Source: Tetrapyrgos nigripes
Lineage: Eukaryota > Basidiomycota > Agaricomycetes > Agaricales > Campanellaceae
Direction: 5' to 3'
Assembly (NCBI GenBank): GCA_013368315.1
Contig: JAACJM010000018.1
Coordinates: forward strand, 372,001 to 436,000
DNA length: 64,000 nt
The notes under the pieces are model-generated. The model saw only the letters and a program-made list of their open reading frames with translations. It did no database searches and was not told the DNA's origin. The position numbers were made by a program, and so were the translations under genes. Numbering within the stretch: position 1 is the first letter of the stretch; every line of letters starts with the position of its first letter. Below are positions 1 to 10,598 of this stretch, piece after piece.

Positions 1-1269
1 GTAGGTGAGTTGGAGATTTGCAGTTGTCTTGAGGTAGGCAAGAAGATGAAGAGTGGCAGCCCAGTGAATTGGTCAAGGGTTGTTAGCATACCGCTGTAAT
101 AGGGAGACTGCAAATGCGATATCTGGTCGAGTACCCAAAGCGATATGATTGAGTGCACCGATGAGGCTGTAATAGTTCTTATTGACCATGTAGAGTTTAT
201 TGGCAGTGGAGATGGGCTGAGGTTGGCTATCAATGAATTTGATCCCTGGAGATAATGGGGTGTATTTTGTAGTGCAATCCTCCATTCCGAACACCTTCAA
301 TGTCTTCTCGATCAGTGGGTGCTGGTGAAGGGATATATCCCCAGTATCCTTGTGAATCTGAACTGTCATACCCAGTACTACGTCTGGCTCTCCGTAATCT
401 CTGAACTCAAATTGCTCTGTGATCTCCTTTCATACCCTCTTCCCATCTTCCTCCATTGTGGATACTCCAGTCATGTTGTCAGTGTAGGTTACAGTGATAG
501 TGTTGCCAAGAGGGGTTTGTCAGTATTGAACACATGGATCTGCAGGGTTTGCTTTGAAGCCAAGTTTGCAGTATTGTTTGTCCAGTAGCTTATACCAGTT
601 ATTTCCGGAATCCATTGACCCATAGATGTTAATATTCATCAGGAGCGCAGTCTCGTTCCCATCGCACAAGGAGTATTGTTCTCGAAAACCCTCAGGTAGT
701 GTCAAGTAATTGACATGTTGTGGTCTTGCATTGAGGTATGCACTGGTAAAGTCCCCAGATCATAGATCCAACCCCTTGCAAGCGGGAATGGCAATTGTGA
801 ACCTCTCGGACTCATATCTAGCCACTATTGCCCATGTATTGTCATAGTGAATCCCCTTGACCTGATCATAGCCCCTAACCACCAACCTAGCTCTCTGCTC
901 AGTAATCTCCCCACCCCCACCCAACCGCAGAGTGCAGACCCATCAAGTCGTAATGATCTTCGCATCTCGGGGTTTCAGAACTGGAGTGAATGCCTTTCAA
1001 GAGTCAAGTTTCACAAGTTCCTTTTCCATAGGTTTCATCCACAGGTCAGGACGTTTCATCATCTCATTGTCAGAGCAGGGAACCCAGGTGTTGTCTGGTT
1101 CTAGGATGGTCTCGAGCTGAGTTTTGAGGGTGGCTGGTGAGTCTTCTTCATCATACTCTGGCAGTAATTCCCTGTCCTCCTCATTATCTCTTGCCCATGC
1201 TTCATCTCTCTCATGAGCTTCCTTCTCTCGATCCTCATACTCTTTGGATTCAATGAACTGCTGAGTCAA
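1..1269 (-). pseudogene. copia Pol: reverse transcriptase remnants
   Basis: An acidic linker (1269-997) ends with R-P-D-L-W-M-K-P-M-E-K-E-L, the motif that begins the copia RT domain. A fragment at 705-520 has L-P-E-G-F-R-E-Q-Y and L-L-D-K-Q-Y-C-K-L-G-F, from the RT palm/thumb. A third fragment (369-73) has Y-Y-S-L-I-G-A-L-N-H-I-A and R-P-D-I-A-F-A-V, which precedes RNase H. The Y-x-D-D-catalytic segment would fall between the last two and is not readable in one frame. Stops and frameshifts divide the domain. Confidence 0.8.
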
Positions 1270-1502
1270 GTTGTGGGATTGGGTAGACGAGCAGGTAGGA
1301 ATGGTTCTCCATATTTCGGCTTGGGTATGGCGAGTTCATTTCTCTGGTGCATTGGGCATTGGCTGGGGTTTAGCATTGCTTGTGGGAGTCAATGGGAGAG
1401 ATGGGGTTACTGATGTCGAGTTGGGAATCATTACCAACATTTGATCTGGGATTGAGGGTTTGGATTTTGGATATCTTCATTCTCCCCCTCCAACTCCGAA
1501 GT

Positions 1503-2590
1503 CTAGTGACCACCTGACTTCTCAAGTACAACATCACTCGTATGGTAGAGCTCGTTGTTCTCCCATTTCTTCACAATGTACACCTTTCTCCCATCATACC
1601 CTACCATCTGACATTTGAAACCTCTCGCATCCAACTTTCCACGCCCAGTCTTTGCGGGAAAGTGAGCAAAGCCTATGTTGCCAAAAGGGACAAGGTGAGA
1701 TACATTCTGGCATTGTCCAGTCCATTTCTCCTCAGGTACGACACCCTTTGTGTTCGGGTCTGTCCCCACCATTGCGCTGCCAATCCTGCATCAAATAACA
1801 TGGCTCTGGTGCTGTTTAACATTGCCCCTATCCCTTGCTCAGCTACTCCATTGGATGGTGAAGTGTATGGGGCAGTGAACTCATGAATAATTCCATGGCT
1901 CTCGGTCTACGTTTTGAATGTGTGAGACCTCCATTCGGGTGCGTTGTCAGTCCAAATTCATTTCAACTTCTTTCCCATCTGAGTCTCTGCCATAGATCTC
2001 TGCACCTCCAGCTTCTTGATCAACGTGGAAGCCATTCTATCTTTCAAGAGGTCCACCATATCCTTCAACATCCCTGCATCAGATCTGAACAATGTGTATA
2101 TGTTTCCACCAATTAACATCACCTGCACCGGTCCCCATATGTCTAGGTACCATTGGAAATTTGCTTCGGTCACAACTTCTGTGCTCTCAGGGTGAGGCTG
2201 CTTGTCCATATGAGCACACCTGCAGTCCTCACATGTCCCCATCTTCTTCCTCCTTTGACCTCAGGCACACCATCAACAAGCTCTGACACCATTTTGATAT
2301 GCTCAGGCATGATGTGGCCACCTGCTCAATGAAGAAATCGAATGTCCACAGGAAGTTGTGTTGCGAGAGCAGTCTTCGGATCATGAGGTACCAACTTCGC
2401 GTCCATTACATAGACACCGTTTTTTAGGATAGCCTCAAACTTCTCCTTCCCGCTTGGATCCTTGAAGGTCATTCGCCCTTTCCCCAATGATGCCATCCAA
2501 TCCAGTTTATCCAGGGTACCGGTTGACAGGAGATTATTGGATATGCTGGGAGCATAGTACACATTGTGGAATAGGAGGTGATACATGACT
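1503..2590 (-). pseudogene. copia Pol: protease tail, GAG-pre-integrase and integrase remnants
   Basis: Three open fragments follow each other on the minus strand in the order expected for copia Pol. The first (2586-2326) has V-Y-Y-A-P-S-I-S-N-N-L-L-S, the classic segment after the protease. The second (2242-1958) has C-E-D-C-R-C-A-H-M-D-K-Q-P and Y-L-D-I-W-G-P-V, matching the pre-integrase/integrase-core junction. The third (1772-1503) has A-H-F-P-A-K and F-K-C-Q-M-V-G-Y-D-G, matching the integrase C-terminus. They lie in different frames with stops between them, so no integrase is made. Confidence 0.8.
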
Positions 2591-2627
2591 CCGTTATGGA
2601 CTGTCTCAACTTTTACATCACCTCTCC

Positions 2628-3357
2628 CTACAATATCAAATTGGGCATCTTCATGGGAAGAACCACCTTTGTCATTGTGAGGAGTGTAAGTGGCAAAGTG
2701 GGAACATTGTTTGAAGAAGTGGACATAGCTCCAGAATTGGCAATGATACGTATTGGTGACTGATTGGATAGATGTGGTGCGTTGATCAGATTTGTGGATA
2801 AAGCTAGGATCGCAGGAGACCCATCGGACGAAGAAGCAGTCGTATTATTTGCTGTGGGTACAAGTACATCTTTCTTTCCTTTCCACCAAGCTCCACCGCC
2901 TTCACGAAAACAGTTATCAATTGTATGTCCACAACATTTGCATTTCGGATTGGAGCATAGGAGATCCGGGTTGGCTGGTCCCTTTTTTGAGGTTTGTAAT
3001 GCCTTCACCTTCTCTGTTAACTCCTCCACCTGAGCCTGTAATGCCTTCATCTTGTCTAGTCCTTCGATGCCACCATCTTCTCCGCCTCCCATCAGCCTCA
3101 CATGCTCTTGCAATCTCCCCGCTGCAATGTTAAATGTAACTGTCAAATCCATAAGTAGCGCGCCAACGGTAGGAATCCATTCTGGAGTACAAGGGAAGGA
3201 GTCGAGAAACATGGTTAGGAACTGGGGGTCCTCAATTTTGGCTCCAATGTCGGTAGCCTGTTTGTGTAGCATTCGGAATTTCGTCATATACCCATTATCC
3301 CCTGTAATATCCCCTCCTGTATATCGACAGCTTCGTAATGCTTCTCACACTGAAAAG
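2628..3357 (-). pseudogene. copia Gag, C-terminal part with zinc knuckle
   Basis: Gag resumes after the foldback element, first as a few frameshifted codons (F-Q-C-E-K-H-Y-E-A) and then in an open frame beginning M-T-K-F-R-M-L-H-K-Q-A. It includes F-L-T-M-F-L-D-S-F-P, usual in the capsid C-domain, and a retroviral-type zinc knuckle spaced C-x4-C-x4-H-x4-C (C-S-N-P-K-C then G-H-T-I-D-N-C), which binds nucleic acid. A protease-like stretch with I-A-N-S-G-A, a changed D-S-G-A active site, follows near the 3' end. The aspartate is replaced by asparagine, another sign of decay. Confidence 0.8.
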
Positions 3358-3967
3358 GGATACATGACCGGATATGTGTATGAAAACGAGATATATTTGG
3401 AATCTAGATATAAGTACAAAAAGATGATGTATCTGTAAGCTAGATATTTGATCAAAAAGTTGCTATATAAGGATGAATTTTTAGTATATTTGATTGGTGT
3501 GCGGACATATTCTGTATCAAAGCTATTGAAAGAACTACAAAAAGACCTCAAATCAGGATTCCAGACATGGTTACGAATATGTGTCCAAAAAGACAATAAG
3601 TCCGGATTCCGGACAAGGGTCCCGATAGTAGTCCCGGTAGATGAACTGATAGATCAGAATGAATGCTATAAAAATATCAGTATTACGGACATATAAACTA
3701 TACGCACCCATATCTGGAAGCCGGATGTATTGTCTTTTCGGACGCATATCCGTAACTATATCCGGATTCTCGTTTCGAGGTCTTTTTGTACTTCTTTTAA
3801 TAGCTTTGATACATAATATGTCTACACACCAATCAAATATACTAAAAGGCATCCCTATATAGCAATTTTCTGTTCAAATATCTAGCTTACTGATACATCA
3901 TCTTTTTGTACTTATATCTAGTTTCCAGATATATCTCATTTTCATACACATATCCGGTCACATATCC
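3358..3967. mobile_element. Foldback/MITE element with ~240-bp inverted arms inside copia gag
   Basis: The left plus-strand sequence (GATACATGACCGGATATGTG onward) and the right minus-strand sequence (GATATGTGACCGGATATGTG onward) align for roughly 240 bp with scattered differences, so most of this 610-bp block is two arms of a hairpin. It carries no credible gene. Both flanks are copia gag, so it is a later insertion. I could not find a clear target duplication at the edges. Confidence 0.75.
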
Positions 3968-4510
3968 GTCGAGCGGAAATTTGTCCCTTTTCAGCGTGTC
4001 TCCTCTCCTCTGATGAGCCAAATGGCTCACCAGTGTGTATTCCTTCACCAGGAAATCCCATAACTCGTGAGACTTCTTTCCCTTGTTGAAACCAAGAGAA
4101 TTGGGATTCTTGATATTATCCCAAATCGTAAGGTACGCAATGGATTCGCGGATTTCATACTCAAGGAAATTAGGTTTTTGGCTGCTGACTGGAGTGGGGA
4201 GTAATGCATCATAGTCTGAGGGTTCGGTGGGTATGGTAATCTGCCCTTCCCAATATAAGTGAAGGCCCTTAAGCTTTGCCCGCCTTTCCATCAACATCTT
4301 CCAGGAGATATAATTCTCGCCATTGAATTTGGTGTCATCTGGCAACTCTTGGATAGTGGTATAGTTGCTGGGATTACCAATGGGATTGATATTGTTACTG
4401 GACATAGTCGGAATAGGGTTATGTGGTGGTGTGAAGATTATCGACACAAAGAATAAGGAATCAAGGTCTTCTGAATCGGTAGTAGGGAATAGGTCTTCTG
4501 CTGTTGACAT
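3968..4510 (-). pseudogene. copia Gag, N-terminal part (UBN2-like), interrupted
   Basis: The frame from 4510 reads into a copia capsid N-terminus: a short acidic leader, then an F-N-G-E-N-Y-I-S-W-K segment (the usual 'grasp the target in W-K' opening), a Y-W-E-G-Q motif and the helical L-W-D-F-L-V-K-E-Y region near residue 160. It ends at K-R-D-K-F-P-L-D, where the foldback element begins and supplies foreign residues. The remaining Gag continues at 3357 on the other side. Gag would form the virus-like particle of the retrotransposon. Family assignment is by motif; confident as copia Gag, certain to be non-functional. Confidence 0.8.
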
Positions 4511-4573
4511 AAACAGTGTAATCAGTGAGTCATTCTTGTTAACAATGTATTGTGTGTGCTCAGTTTAGGGCGC

Positions 4574-4585
4574 GGGCCCATAACC
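4574..4585 (-). promoter_or_regulatory. Candidate primer-binding site of the copia element
   Basis: GGTTATGGGCCC on the minus strand follows the LTR and lies about 65 nt before the gag start, where a copia element carries its tRNA primer site. The tRNA was not identified; the call is positional. Confidence 0.4.
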
Positions 4586-4863
4586 TATAGAGAATAAGTA
4601 CAAGTTAGTACTTAAGTACTGTAGATAAATATAAATCAGTAAAGATATAATAAGTATGAGACGAATTGAATACAATATGGTGTAGATGACTGGGGTGTTT
4701 GGTACGATATGGCTAGGTATATGTGAGGCAGGTGTAAGCTACAGATCATGAACAGGTGCCTTGGAGTATAAGATAAGGAAGTATGGATAGGAAGAAAGAA
4801 ACAGATACTTCTAAAATGGGAATTGGTCCTATAGCCCCTATCTAGGGACTCTCATTCTCAACA
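4586..4863 (-). repeat. 5' LTR of the copia element
   Basis: On the minus strand the segment opens TGTTGAGAATGAGAGTCCC and runs about 278 bp to a point just before a primer-site-like sequence and gag. TGTTGAGA is a typical LTR start. A diverged relative with the same opening is at 8165-8258. The inner boundary (CTCTATA) lacks a clean CA end and is approximate. The 3' LTR partner is outside the window, so the call rests on position and on the second copy. Confidence 0.65.
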
Positions 4864-4902
4864 ATCACGTTTCTCCTCTGTTTGAACTGCTCAAGACTGT
4901 CC

Positions 4903-5324
4903 CTGTTTGATCACTGTAGCTCACCTCCAGATACTTATCCAAGGTATGTACAAGGGGTTGATTGGTCTTTGTGATTAGTGGCTGTATTTGTGTATGTTCT
5001 ACTACATATTTACTTACTCGCTTGCATGCTTGGATATCCTAGTACTTACCACTGTTGGTATATTGGAGTAGCCTAGGACTGCTCCAGAGTAGGATATCAA
5101 TGGGGACATGCTTAATGAGCTACGACACGAGCAAATCTAGTGTATGCTACATATGAACTTCCCCAAGCTCCACCTGAAACCTGGAGGAGGGATGCTGAAT
5201 TGGTACTCCAATGTACAATTAGGATCAGGTCAATAGGATCACCTCTTTACATTTTACTGCCATTGTAATTTGTTTCAAGCCTGTCAAGTACAGCAGAAGT
5301 AAGTATTGTTTGTCTCCTTCTACA
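4903..5324 (+). repeat. Dispersed repeat R1, copy 1
   Basis: About 420 bp shared in the same orientation with 10599-10975. Long shared stretches include TATTGGAGTAGCCTAGGACT and CCTGGAGGAGGGATGC. Copy 1 contains a few extra segments missing from copy 2. There is no convincing coding sequence. It lies just outside the copia LTR, and neither copy shows terminal repeats, so the class (SINE, solo LTR or other) is open. Confidence 0.8.
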
Positions 5325-5877
5325 TTTTATCCCAGGTTGTAGTTGTGAGCTGATTAGTCCCAGATATACAGCCTGGGACTTCCCATGAGGATAAAGGCAT
5401 CAAGGGAAGTCCCATTGTGAGTGCCAGGGATCTCCCAATGTATGCATGGATGTGGTAGATCCCAGGCAAACTTGTTGCCAGCTGGGATAACCCAGCCAAG
5501 TGTGTGGGCAGTAGTTTAAGCCACAGTAGTCTGGTGTTACGGACCACTTTACAATGTTTTGCCATTATGTTTCTGCATTTCCAAGAACGGTTTTTCAAGT
5601 TCAGTGTCAAGACCCTCAGATTAGGGAATGATATTTCACGACTATTAGTGCAATATACAGCAATTAATATACATAGATACTATGTGGGATGCTTACTGGC
5701 AGTAGCAAAAGCTCATAAATATGAAAATGAATGATGTTGATATTAAATAAATAATCAGCAGTACAACCCTCAGCAATTGGTGGGGATGCATGAAGGATCG
5801 TCAGTGCTACACACACATAGAGCTGGTAAGTGGGTACCTGATAAGCCTTAGAGAATTGACTAAAAATGCCTTGCTCA
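5325..5877. other. No gene seen
   Basis: No credible coding sequence. Around 5360-5465 there are short inverted motifs built on GGGACTTCCC/GGGAAGTCCC and CCAGGGATC, possibly a decayed MITE. Confidence 0.4.
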
Positions 5878-6033
5878 CATACACTCAGCTATGTTATCGT
5901 ATCCAACCTGGTGAGGCAGAATTGGCCCAGCGCTGGCCTGATAAATTTGTGTAGATAGGATGAGAACCATTCCCAGGATGGCGAAAGTTGAACAGAGGAG
6001 ATGGCGTCCAATTGAGGTTGTAGAGATTTGCAT
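5878..6033 (-). CDS. Possible small secreted or membrane peptide, first exon
   Basis: From the ATG at 6033 the frame opens M-Q-I-S-T-T-S, then a strongly hydrophobic run (A-I-L-G-M-V-L-I-L-S) and a small-residue site (Q-A-S-A-G), like a signal peptide. It reaches a good donor (GTATGT) near 5881. An acceptor GTGTAG about 70 nt downstream would continue in frame into a short second exon. No family is recognised and no clear TATA box is present. Chance is a real alternative. Confidence 0.25.
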
Positions 6034-6099
6034 GATGGAGGTAAGGTAAATATGTAATAAATAGATAGGTAGTTCTGCTTTCATGAAAGGATCAGAAAT

Positions 6100-7193
6100 T
6101 GTCAGAAAAAATTCACTTGTGCGTACCTCAAGGGCTGGGTATCTTCAAGATTGACTGAGTACATTAAAGTATTGCTGGACCGTCTTATGTACTCGCAAAA
6201 CATGGTATTCGAACCACTGTGCTGAGATGAGGTGATGTAGAACTTAGCTTGCCTACTGGAAGAATATCTCAGACACCAAAGTACCTCATCCTGCCGTTGA
6301 TGCAGAATGTTGACTGCGTCAGGTTACAGAGCCTAGTATCTAAAAGGAGATGACAGGAGGGACAATCTAATGATCATGCGGGCTGGAAAAACACCACCTT
6401 GGGTGAGCATGTACCAATATGATCAATGATGGGATATGGTGCCACGCACTAGAGGCAGTCGGCTTGCCACAGTCATAATCCATATAACTACATGGACGCA
6501 TATGCAAGTGGAGACTCATCTGTCAATCCCCTTGCCCAATTTGAACTCAACTGACTCTCCAACGTCTATATTTGCGCCATCACTCTCCTCATAGTTACTT
6601 ACATTCCTTCCATTCCGTTTGGATTTTTTCGAAAGCCTGCTGCAGTTTTCTTACTTGCTCCCATTTTATCATCAGCTTCTTCTTGTAGCTGCATTTTGGT
6701 GTGTCGTATGGGTAGTGGTGGTTTGGATCGTCGAATGAGTAGACAGTGCAATGACAGTGAGTGTCCAGGCGTTAAATTTAAATGCTGGATATCTCCTTTG
6801 TCAGGGATTCAAACAGATTTTCGGGCTCTGATAGGTGGATGGAGTCGAGCCCAGGTTTTATTGGATACGAATCCATTGAAATGTAGCCATTTGCTGTGCC
6901 TCTCTGACATCCATTCTCTTCCTGAACTGAACTCAATGTATATTTCAGATTAAATGGTCAAAGTTATCTTTCTGTTGCACTGGAGCTGACTGGAACAGTG
7001 ATAATGAAGTAAGATGGTCATAGGGACATTCATTACAACAAGATTCCGTCTCCGCTTATGTTCTCTCTTTCTGTAGGAGCATATGATTCCAAGGACTATG
7101 AGTACAACAACTCCGCTATTCCAGCCATTGTTTCAGCACTGCTCTTGCTTGTGCTCCGCGGTATTGGTTAAGTACTAGGGATACTGCAAGGAG
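6100..7193. other. No gene seen
   Basis: Unique-looking sequence without a supportable gene. The only longer frame (6696-6953, plus) has no recognisable motif. Confidence 0.4.
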
Positions 7194-7535
7194 ATGAGCT
7201 TCAAGATTACCCACAATGGGTTGAAACACATTTATGATGAAACTGAAGGGGTAGATGATAATGTTGTAACAAAGGTAAAGAAACTGCTTGATATCACTGC
7301 TTGGATTGGTATGGCCTTTTGGCCAGTAGCATCAATCAATGTAATTGTTGTCGATGTTGGGGTTGAAGTTGTAAATGTAACAATGTCTCTGGTTCCAGGT
7401 AATGAGTTGACCATTGGACGATTGTCACCCCAGGAAACAATTTATTCACCGGACTGCTATATAAGGTTACATGCGACTAGGAAGAAATTCATGGACGTCC
7501 TGATCCGCATCCTGTCACTGTCGAACAGGCTCTAA
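7194..7535 (+). CDS. Hypothetical 113-residue reading frame
   Basis: An open frame with mixed composition and a hydrophobic centre (I-G-M-A-F-W-P-V-A-S-I-N-V-I-V-V). No motif, no clear promoter and no splice context support it, and it may be a chance frame. It is listed because it is one of few frames over 100 residues in an otherwise empty stretch. Confidence 0.18.
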   Translation: MSFKITHNGLKHIYDETEGVDDNVVTKVKKLLDITAWIGMAFWPVASINVIVVDVGVEVVNVTMSLVPGNELTIGRLSPQETIYSPDCYIRLHATRKKFMDVLIRILSLSNRL

Positions 7536-7708
7536 AAAATAAGATGAGTATGTAGATTCCTTGGCGTATGTAGATTTTCCGCGACGCACTTGTATGATGC
7601 ATTGCGGCGGGAGGAGTAGGAGGAGGAGTTCATCACATGGCATGGACAAGGCATGGATCCAAGACAATTGTAATCAGGATCATGATGTTGATCCAGCGTT
7701 GATATTCT

Positions 7709-7780
7709 TGACGGTCAAAGTGGGCCGCAGAAACGCTCGAATTCCGCAGAATTGATTTCTGCGACCCACTTTGACCGTCA
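7709..7780. repeat. 72-bp inverted repeat (hairpin)
   Basis: TGACGGTCAAAGTGGG at 7709-7724 is matched exactly by its reverse complement at 7765-7780, and GCAGAAA/TTTCTGC continues the stem inward. The loop is about 20 nt. It may be a minimal foldback element. Confidence 0.85.
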
Positions 7781-7868
7781 CTATTGAACTACGGAATCTG
7801 CTGTAGCAGCGGTATTCTGAAGGAAACTTCTTTCGCGACGGGAACAGTACTTACCTCTTTCATACTAG

Positions 7869-8157
7869 TTACGAGACCCTTTTACGGGACTTGTTCTTAC
7901 AAACCCACGGTTTGCTGTGTGGCTATGCTGAAATCGTCTCCCGGCTTGCAATCTTGATAGAAGCCAGTACCGAATAGTTGACAGCGCTCATATCATCAAT
8001 TAGGTGACTACGCAACGCCACCTCGCCGGGCCCTGAAGGAGCCACTTGGCGTGTATCTATCTATCTTTAGCACTTGCCACTCAGTGACTCACTCCCTTTC
8101 CTTTTGGGGGGCCTCGTCATTGCTATACGCAGTGGTGGCCCACATCCCCTTCATCTA
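7869..8157. repeat. TTACGAGGCC-family repeat, copy 1
   Basis: Starts TTACGAGACCC and shares GGGACTTGTTCTTAC and TGTGGCTATG with other copies. It ends with GGGGGCCTCGTCATTG next to a GTGGCCCACATCCCCTTCAT island (minus strand: M-K-G-M-W-A). The two ends are near inverted repeats (TTACGAGRCCC / GGGCCTCGTCA). No gene inside. Confidence 0.7.
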
Positions 8158-8164
8158 GGTACCA

Positions 8165-8258
8165 GTGTAAAAGATTAGGAGACAGGAGAAAAGAAACGGA
8201 TAGACTAGAAAAGGAAATCAAGGAAATCACCCCTATCCGGGCGCTCGCGTTCTCAACA
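8165..8258 (-). repeat. LTR fragment related to the copia LTR
   Basis: On the minus strand it opens TGTTGAGAACGCGAGCGCCC and continues with GGATAGGGGTGA, paralleling the start of the LTR at 4863 (TGTTGAGAATGAGAG...GATAGGGGC). No internal copia sequence follows, so it is a solo or truncated LTR. The far end is indistinct. Confidence 0.55.
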
Positions 8259-8261
8259 TCT

Positions 8262-8926
8262 TGTAATGTATTGAGACTATCTACACCCGCATAAACGAAA
8301 TAATGGACGCCTGGAAAGCGATAAAAGGCCTGGCGGTGTTTCCCAGTGGCAATGTGATTAGCAAATCTCAAGGATTTGTAATCAAAAAAGCAGCCGCCTT
8401 GGGACTACCTACTAAGGTGGATTAGCTTACAGGACCAATTCCACCTAAATAGGTACATTAGTAGGAGAGACTACTCAGAAGCACACCTTTCCCACTGCCT
8501 GACAGAATTATTGACTGATTCATTGCATCAGTCCTCGGCATTGGCGTTGATGCCGTGAAAGGCAAGTTTGAACTTGTATCATCCGACTTTGAATTCAACG
8601 AATCTTTATTCCCCTTCTCTTCCACTTTGAAATGTAGAACGCTTGCTGGCCATGGGATTTTGCTGCTGAAAATTAATGAAACAAATGTGATATCATTTCA
8701 ACAGGATAAATTCACTGGTTGCTACATATCACGAGTAAACCCCTCCTTCAGTATTTCAAGTTGCTGCCAGGCGCATAAATATACAATTTTTTTGACGCGG
8801 TCCATCCACTATTGCTACCCTACAAGTGTGGGAAATCTATCGTTAAGAAGCTTGCCTTCCTTGAAATTGAGGACTTACCAATAAGTACTTCCTGTCTGCT
8901 ATATTTCGGACGGTGACGGTGACGGC
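8262..8926. other. No gene seen
   Basis: No supportable gene. A 109-residue plus frame at 8555-8884 lacks any motif. The segment is the 3' flank of the minus-strand secreted-peptide gene and could hold its untranslated region. Confidence 0.35.
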
Positions 8927-9227
8927 TCAAACGTCAATGTCAGGAAGCACCCTAGCTACTTCGGCACGGTTCTGTGGAGAGGATATATCAACATCCGTAT
9001 GCGTAAAGGTTCGAGTAAAAATTTGAAGGAAAACAGAGCTCTCAAGCCCGAAGCAGAAAGATCGAAAAAAAAAGACGTACACAAAGTCTGGGGAGAGAAC
9101 AAACATCACCACAGCAAATGGCGGGCGAGCATGGTCCGTCACACGCGGCTTGGGCCTGGTGAGCACCGAGAGCGATCGTCAGTAGTACGTTGAGGATGAC
9201 GCCAGTGCTGATTGCGAGGAGCTTCAT
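8927..9227 (-). CDS. Small secreted six-cysteine (knottin-like) protein
   Basis: Exon 1 is 9081-9227 and exon 2 is 8927-8971, joined by a 109-nt GTACGT...CACAG intron; both splice ends fall between codons, giving 63 residues. Residues 1-27 form a signal peptide (basic M-K start, long hydrophobic core, A-Q-A cleavage site), so the product should be secreted. The mature part has all its cysteines in 21 residues, spaced C-x3-C-x4-CC-x3-C-x5-C, a C-C-CC-C-C framework seen in disulfide-knotted miniproteins. A TATA box lies 75 nt upstream of the ATG. No named family is recognised. A function as effector, defence peptide or signal is only inference. The second exon is short and its acceptor is the least certain part. 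Confidence 0.62.
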
Positions 9228-9301
9228 TGTAATCTCGGAGGTGTTGGCGGAAGAACTCCTTGAACTGGAAACTGGAGTGAGGATATCTTCATTGAGCTGG
9301 A

Positions 9302-9309
9302 TTTTTATA
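9302..9309 (-). promoter_or_regulatory. TATA box of the six-cysteine peptide gene
   Basis: TATAAAAA on the minus strand, 75 nt before the ATG at 9227, a normal distance for a strong fungal promoter. Confidence 0.6.
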
Positions 9310-9420
9310 CCCCGTTTTCTGAAGAACTGATAGATGTCAGCTGTGTTTCCCGGTCGGCACTGTTGCTGACTGCTGCCGCTTTTGTTGTTGTCATTCAATC
9401 TTTACTATTGAGAACTCCAC

Positions 9421-9720
9421 CATAAGTTAAGGAATAGCATGGAGTTGGGGCGACGGGAACGGGAGACCGATCTGCTAAAGAGCACCATCATTCAAGTAGT
9501 ATTACTTTTGTTACAAACAATTTGAGTCGGCCCGTTTTTTATTGACCAGAGTAACACCATCATTCAAGGTAGTAGTACTTTTGTTACTCCCGTTCCCATT
9601 TTTCATTGACAAGAGCATCACCATCATTCAAGGTAGTACTTCTGTTACCGGGACAATATACAGTGTCCAATACTCTGAGCTACTACCGTTCCTGTTCCTT
9701 ATCGATAAGAGTACTGCCCT
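9421..9720 (+). repeat. Dispersed repeat R2, copy 1
   Basis: Shares a beginning (CATAAGTTAAGGAATAGCAT), a middle and an end (TTATCGATAAGAGTACTGCC) with 12282-12555. Inside it a ~60-bp motif (ATTGAC-AGAG, then CATTCAAGGTAGTA, then TTTTGTTAC) is repeated about three times. No coding sequence. Confidence 0.8.
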
Positions 9721-9727
9721 GGCATTT

Positions 9728-10598
9728 CAGCGGCAAATACTGGCAAATACTTTGACTCTTATCAGCCTAGAAATCATGCTAAAAATTCGTAATTTAAGTC
9801 CCAACAAAAATGCCTGCAAATATCAATGGCCGCCCGCAGTGCTACCTAGTACTTGCTATGTACTTCACATCACATGCATCACATGAATCACACCCCACCT
9901 CATCTCAAAAGTATATAATATACATATATGCTTGTAATTTCTTGTCTTCTCTTTTCTTTCAGGAGTCTTTAGACTATGTCTGTGTACTCGTACTAGTAAG
10001 TCTTCAAGCTTTAATAAGCAGTGGGGACGCGGGAATGGGAACTGGAAGAAGGGATTTGAGAGTAGGCAGGCGTTTGGTGTCCTAGTCCTCAAGTTAGTCT
10101 TACTCTTAGGCGTACGTCATCGCAGGGGGGAAGGAGCCTTGCAGCCCTAGACATGTCCTAGCTAGGCGCAGGGAGTAGGAAGGGAGGAAAGAAGGGGTCT
10201 AATTCGCCAAATCATGGAGGTGAGTATTGTGATCTACATATGCAATGCGTATGTCGGTGGGAACCACTGTATAAAGCGGCGAGTACGGGATCTGAACCGG
10301 AATTTGGAACAGTGGCACCATTTATGATTGATTTGAGCTCGGATTCCAGAATAACAGTTATACCTCCGGACGTGGACAATGGCCCTATACATCTACAGCT
10401 AGTGACGAGTGACTACAGTTGAGGACAATCAAAAACATCCAATTTTATTGCGCCCGAATTTGGATTTTTAGGGCCAAAATCTTTTCAGAATCATGCTCAG
10501 CTCATCGAAAGGGGTCGAAAAACGATTTTTCCAGCTTTTTCCCAAGTTTCCTCTACTTGAACTTGAAGCAAAGGTGCTCGACGGCTCGGTGACTGTCA
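9728..10598. other. No gene seen
   Basis: No supportable gene. Short frames near 9810-10085 and 10240-10422 have no motif. The rest is unique-looking sequence between the two repeats. Confidence 0.35.

Larger units (their letters stand above)
1..4863 (-). mobile_element. Ty1/copia LTR retrotransposon, decayed, 5' part
   Basis: Read on the minus strand, the order is LTR (from 4863), gag (from 4510), protease/integrase (about 2590-1503) and reverse transcriptase (about 1269 to the window edge). Integrase before RT is the copia order. The coding frame is broken by many stops and frameshifts, and a foldback element sits in gag, so the copy is dead. The end of RT, RNase H and the 3' LTR lie beyond base 1, so completeness and target duplication cannot be judged. 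Confidence 0.88.
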
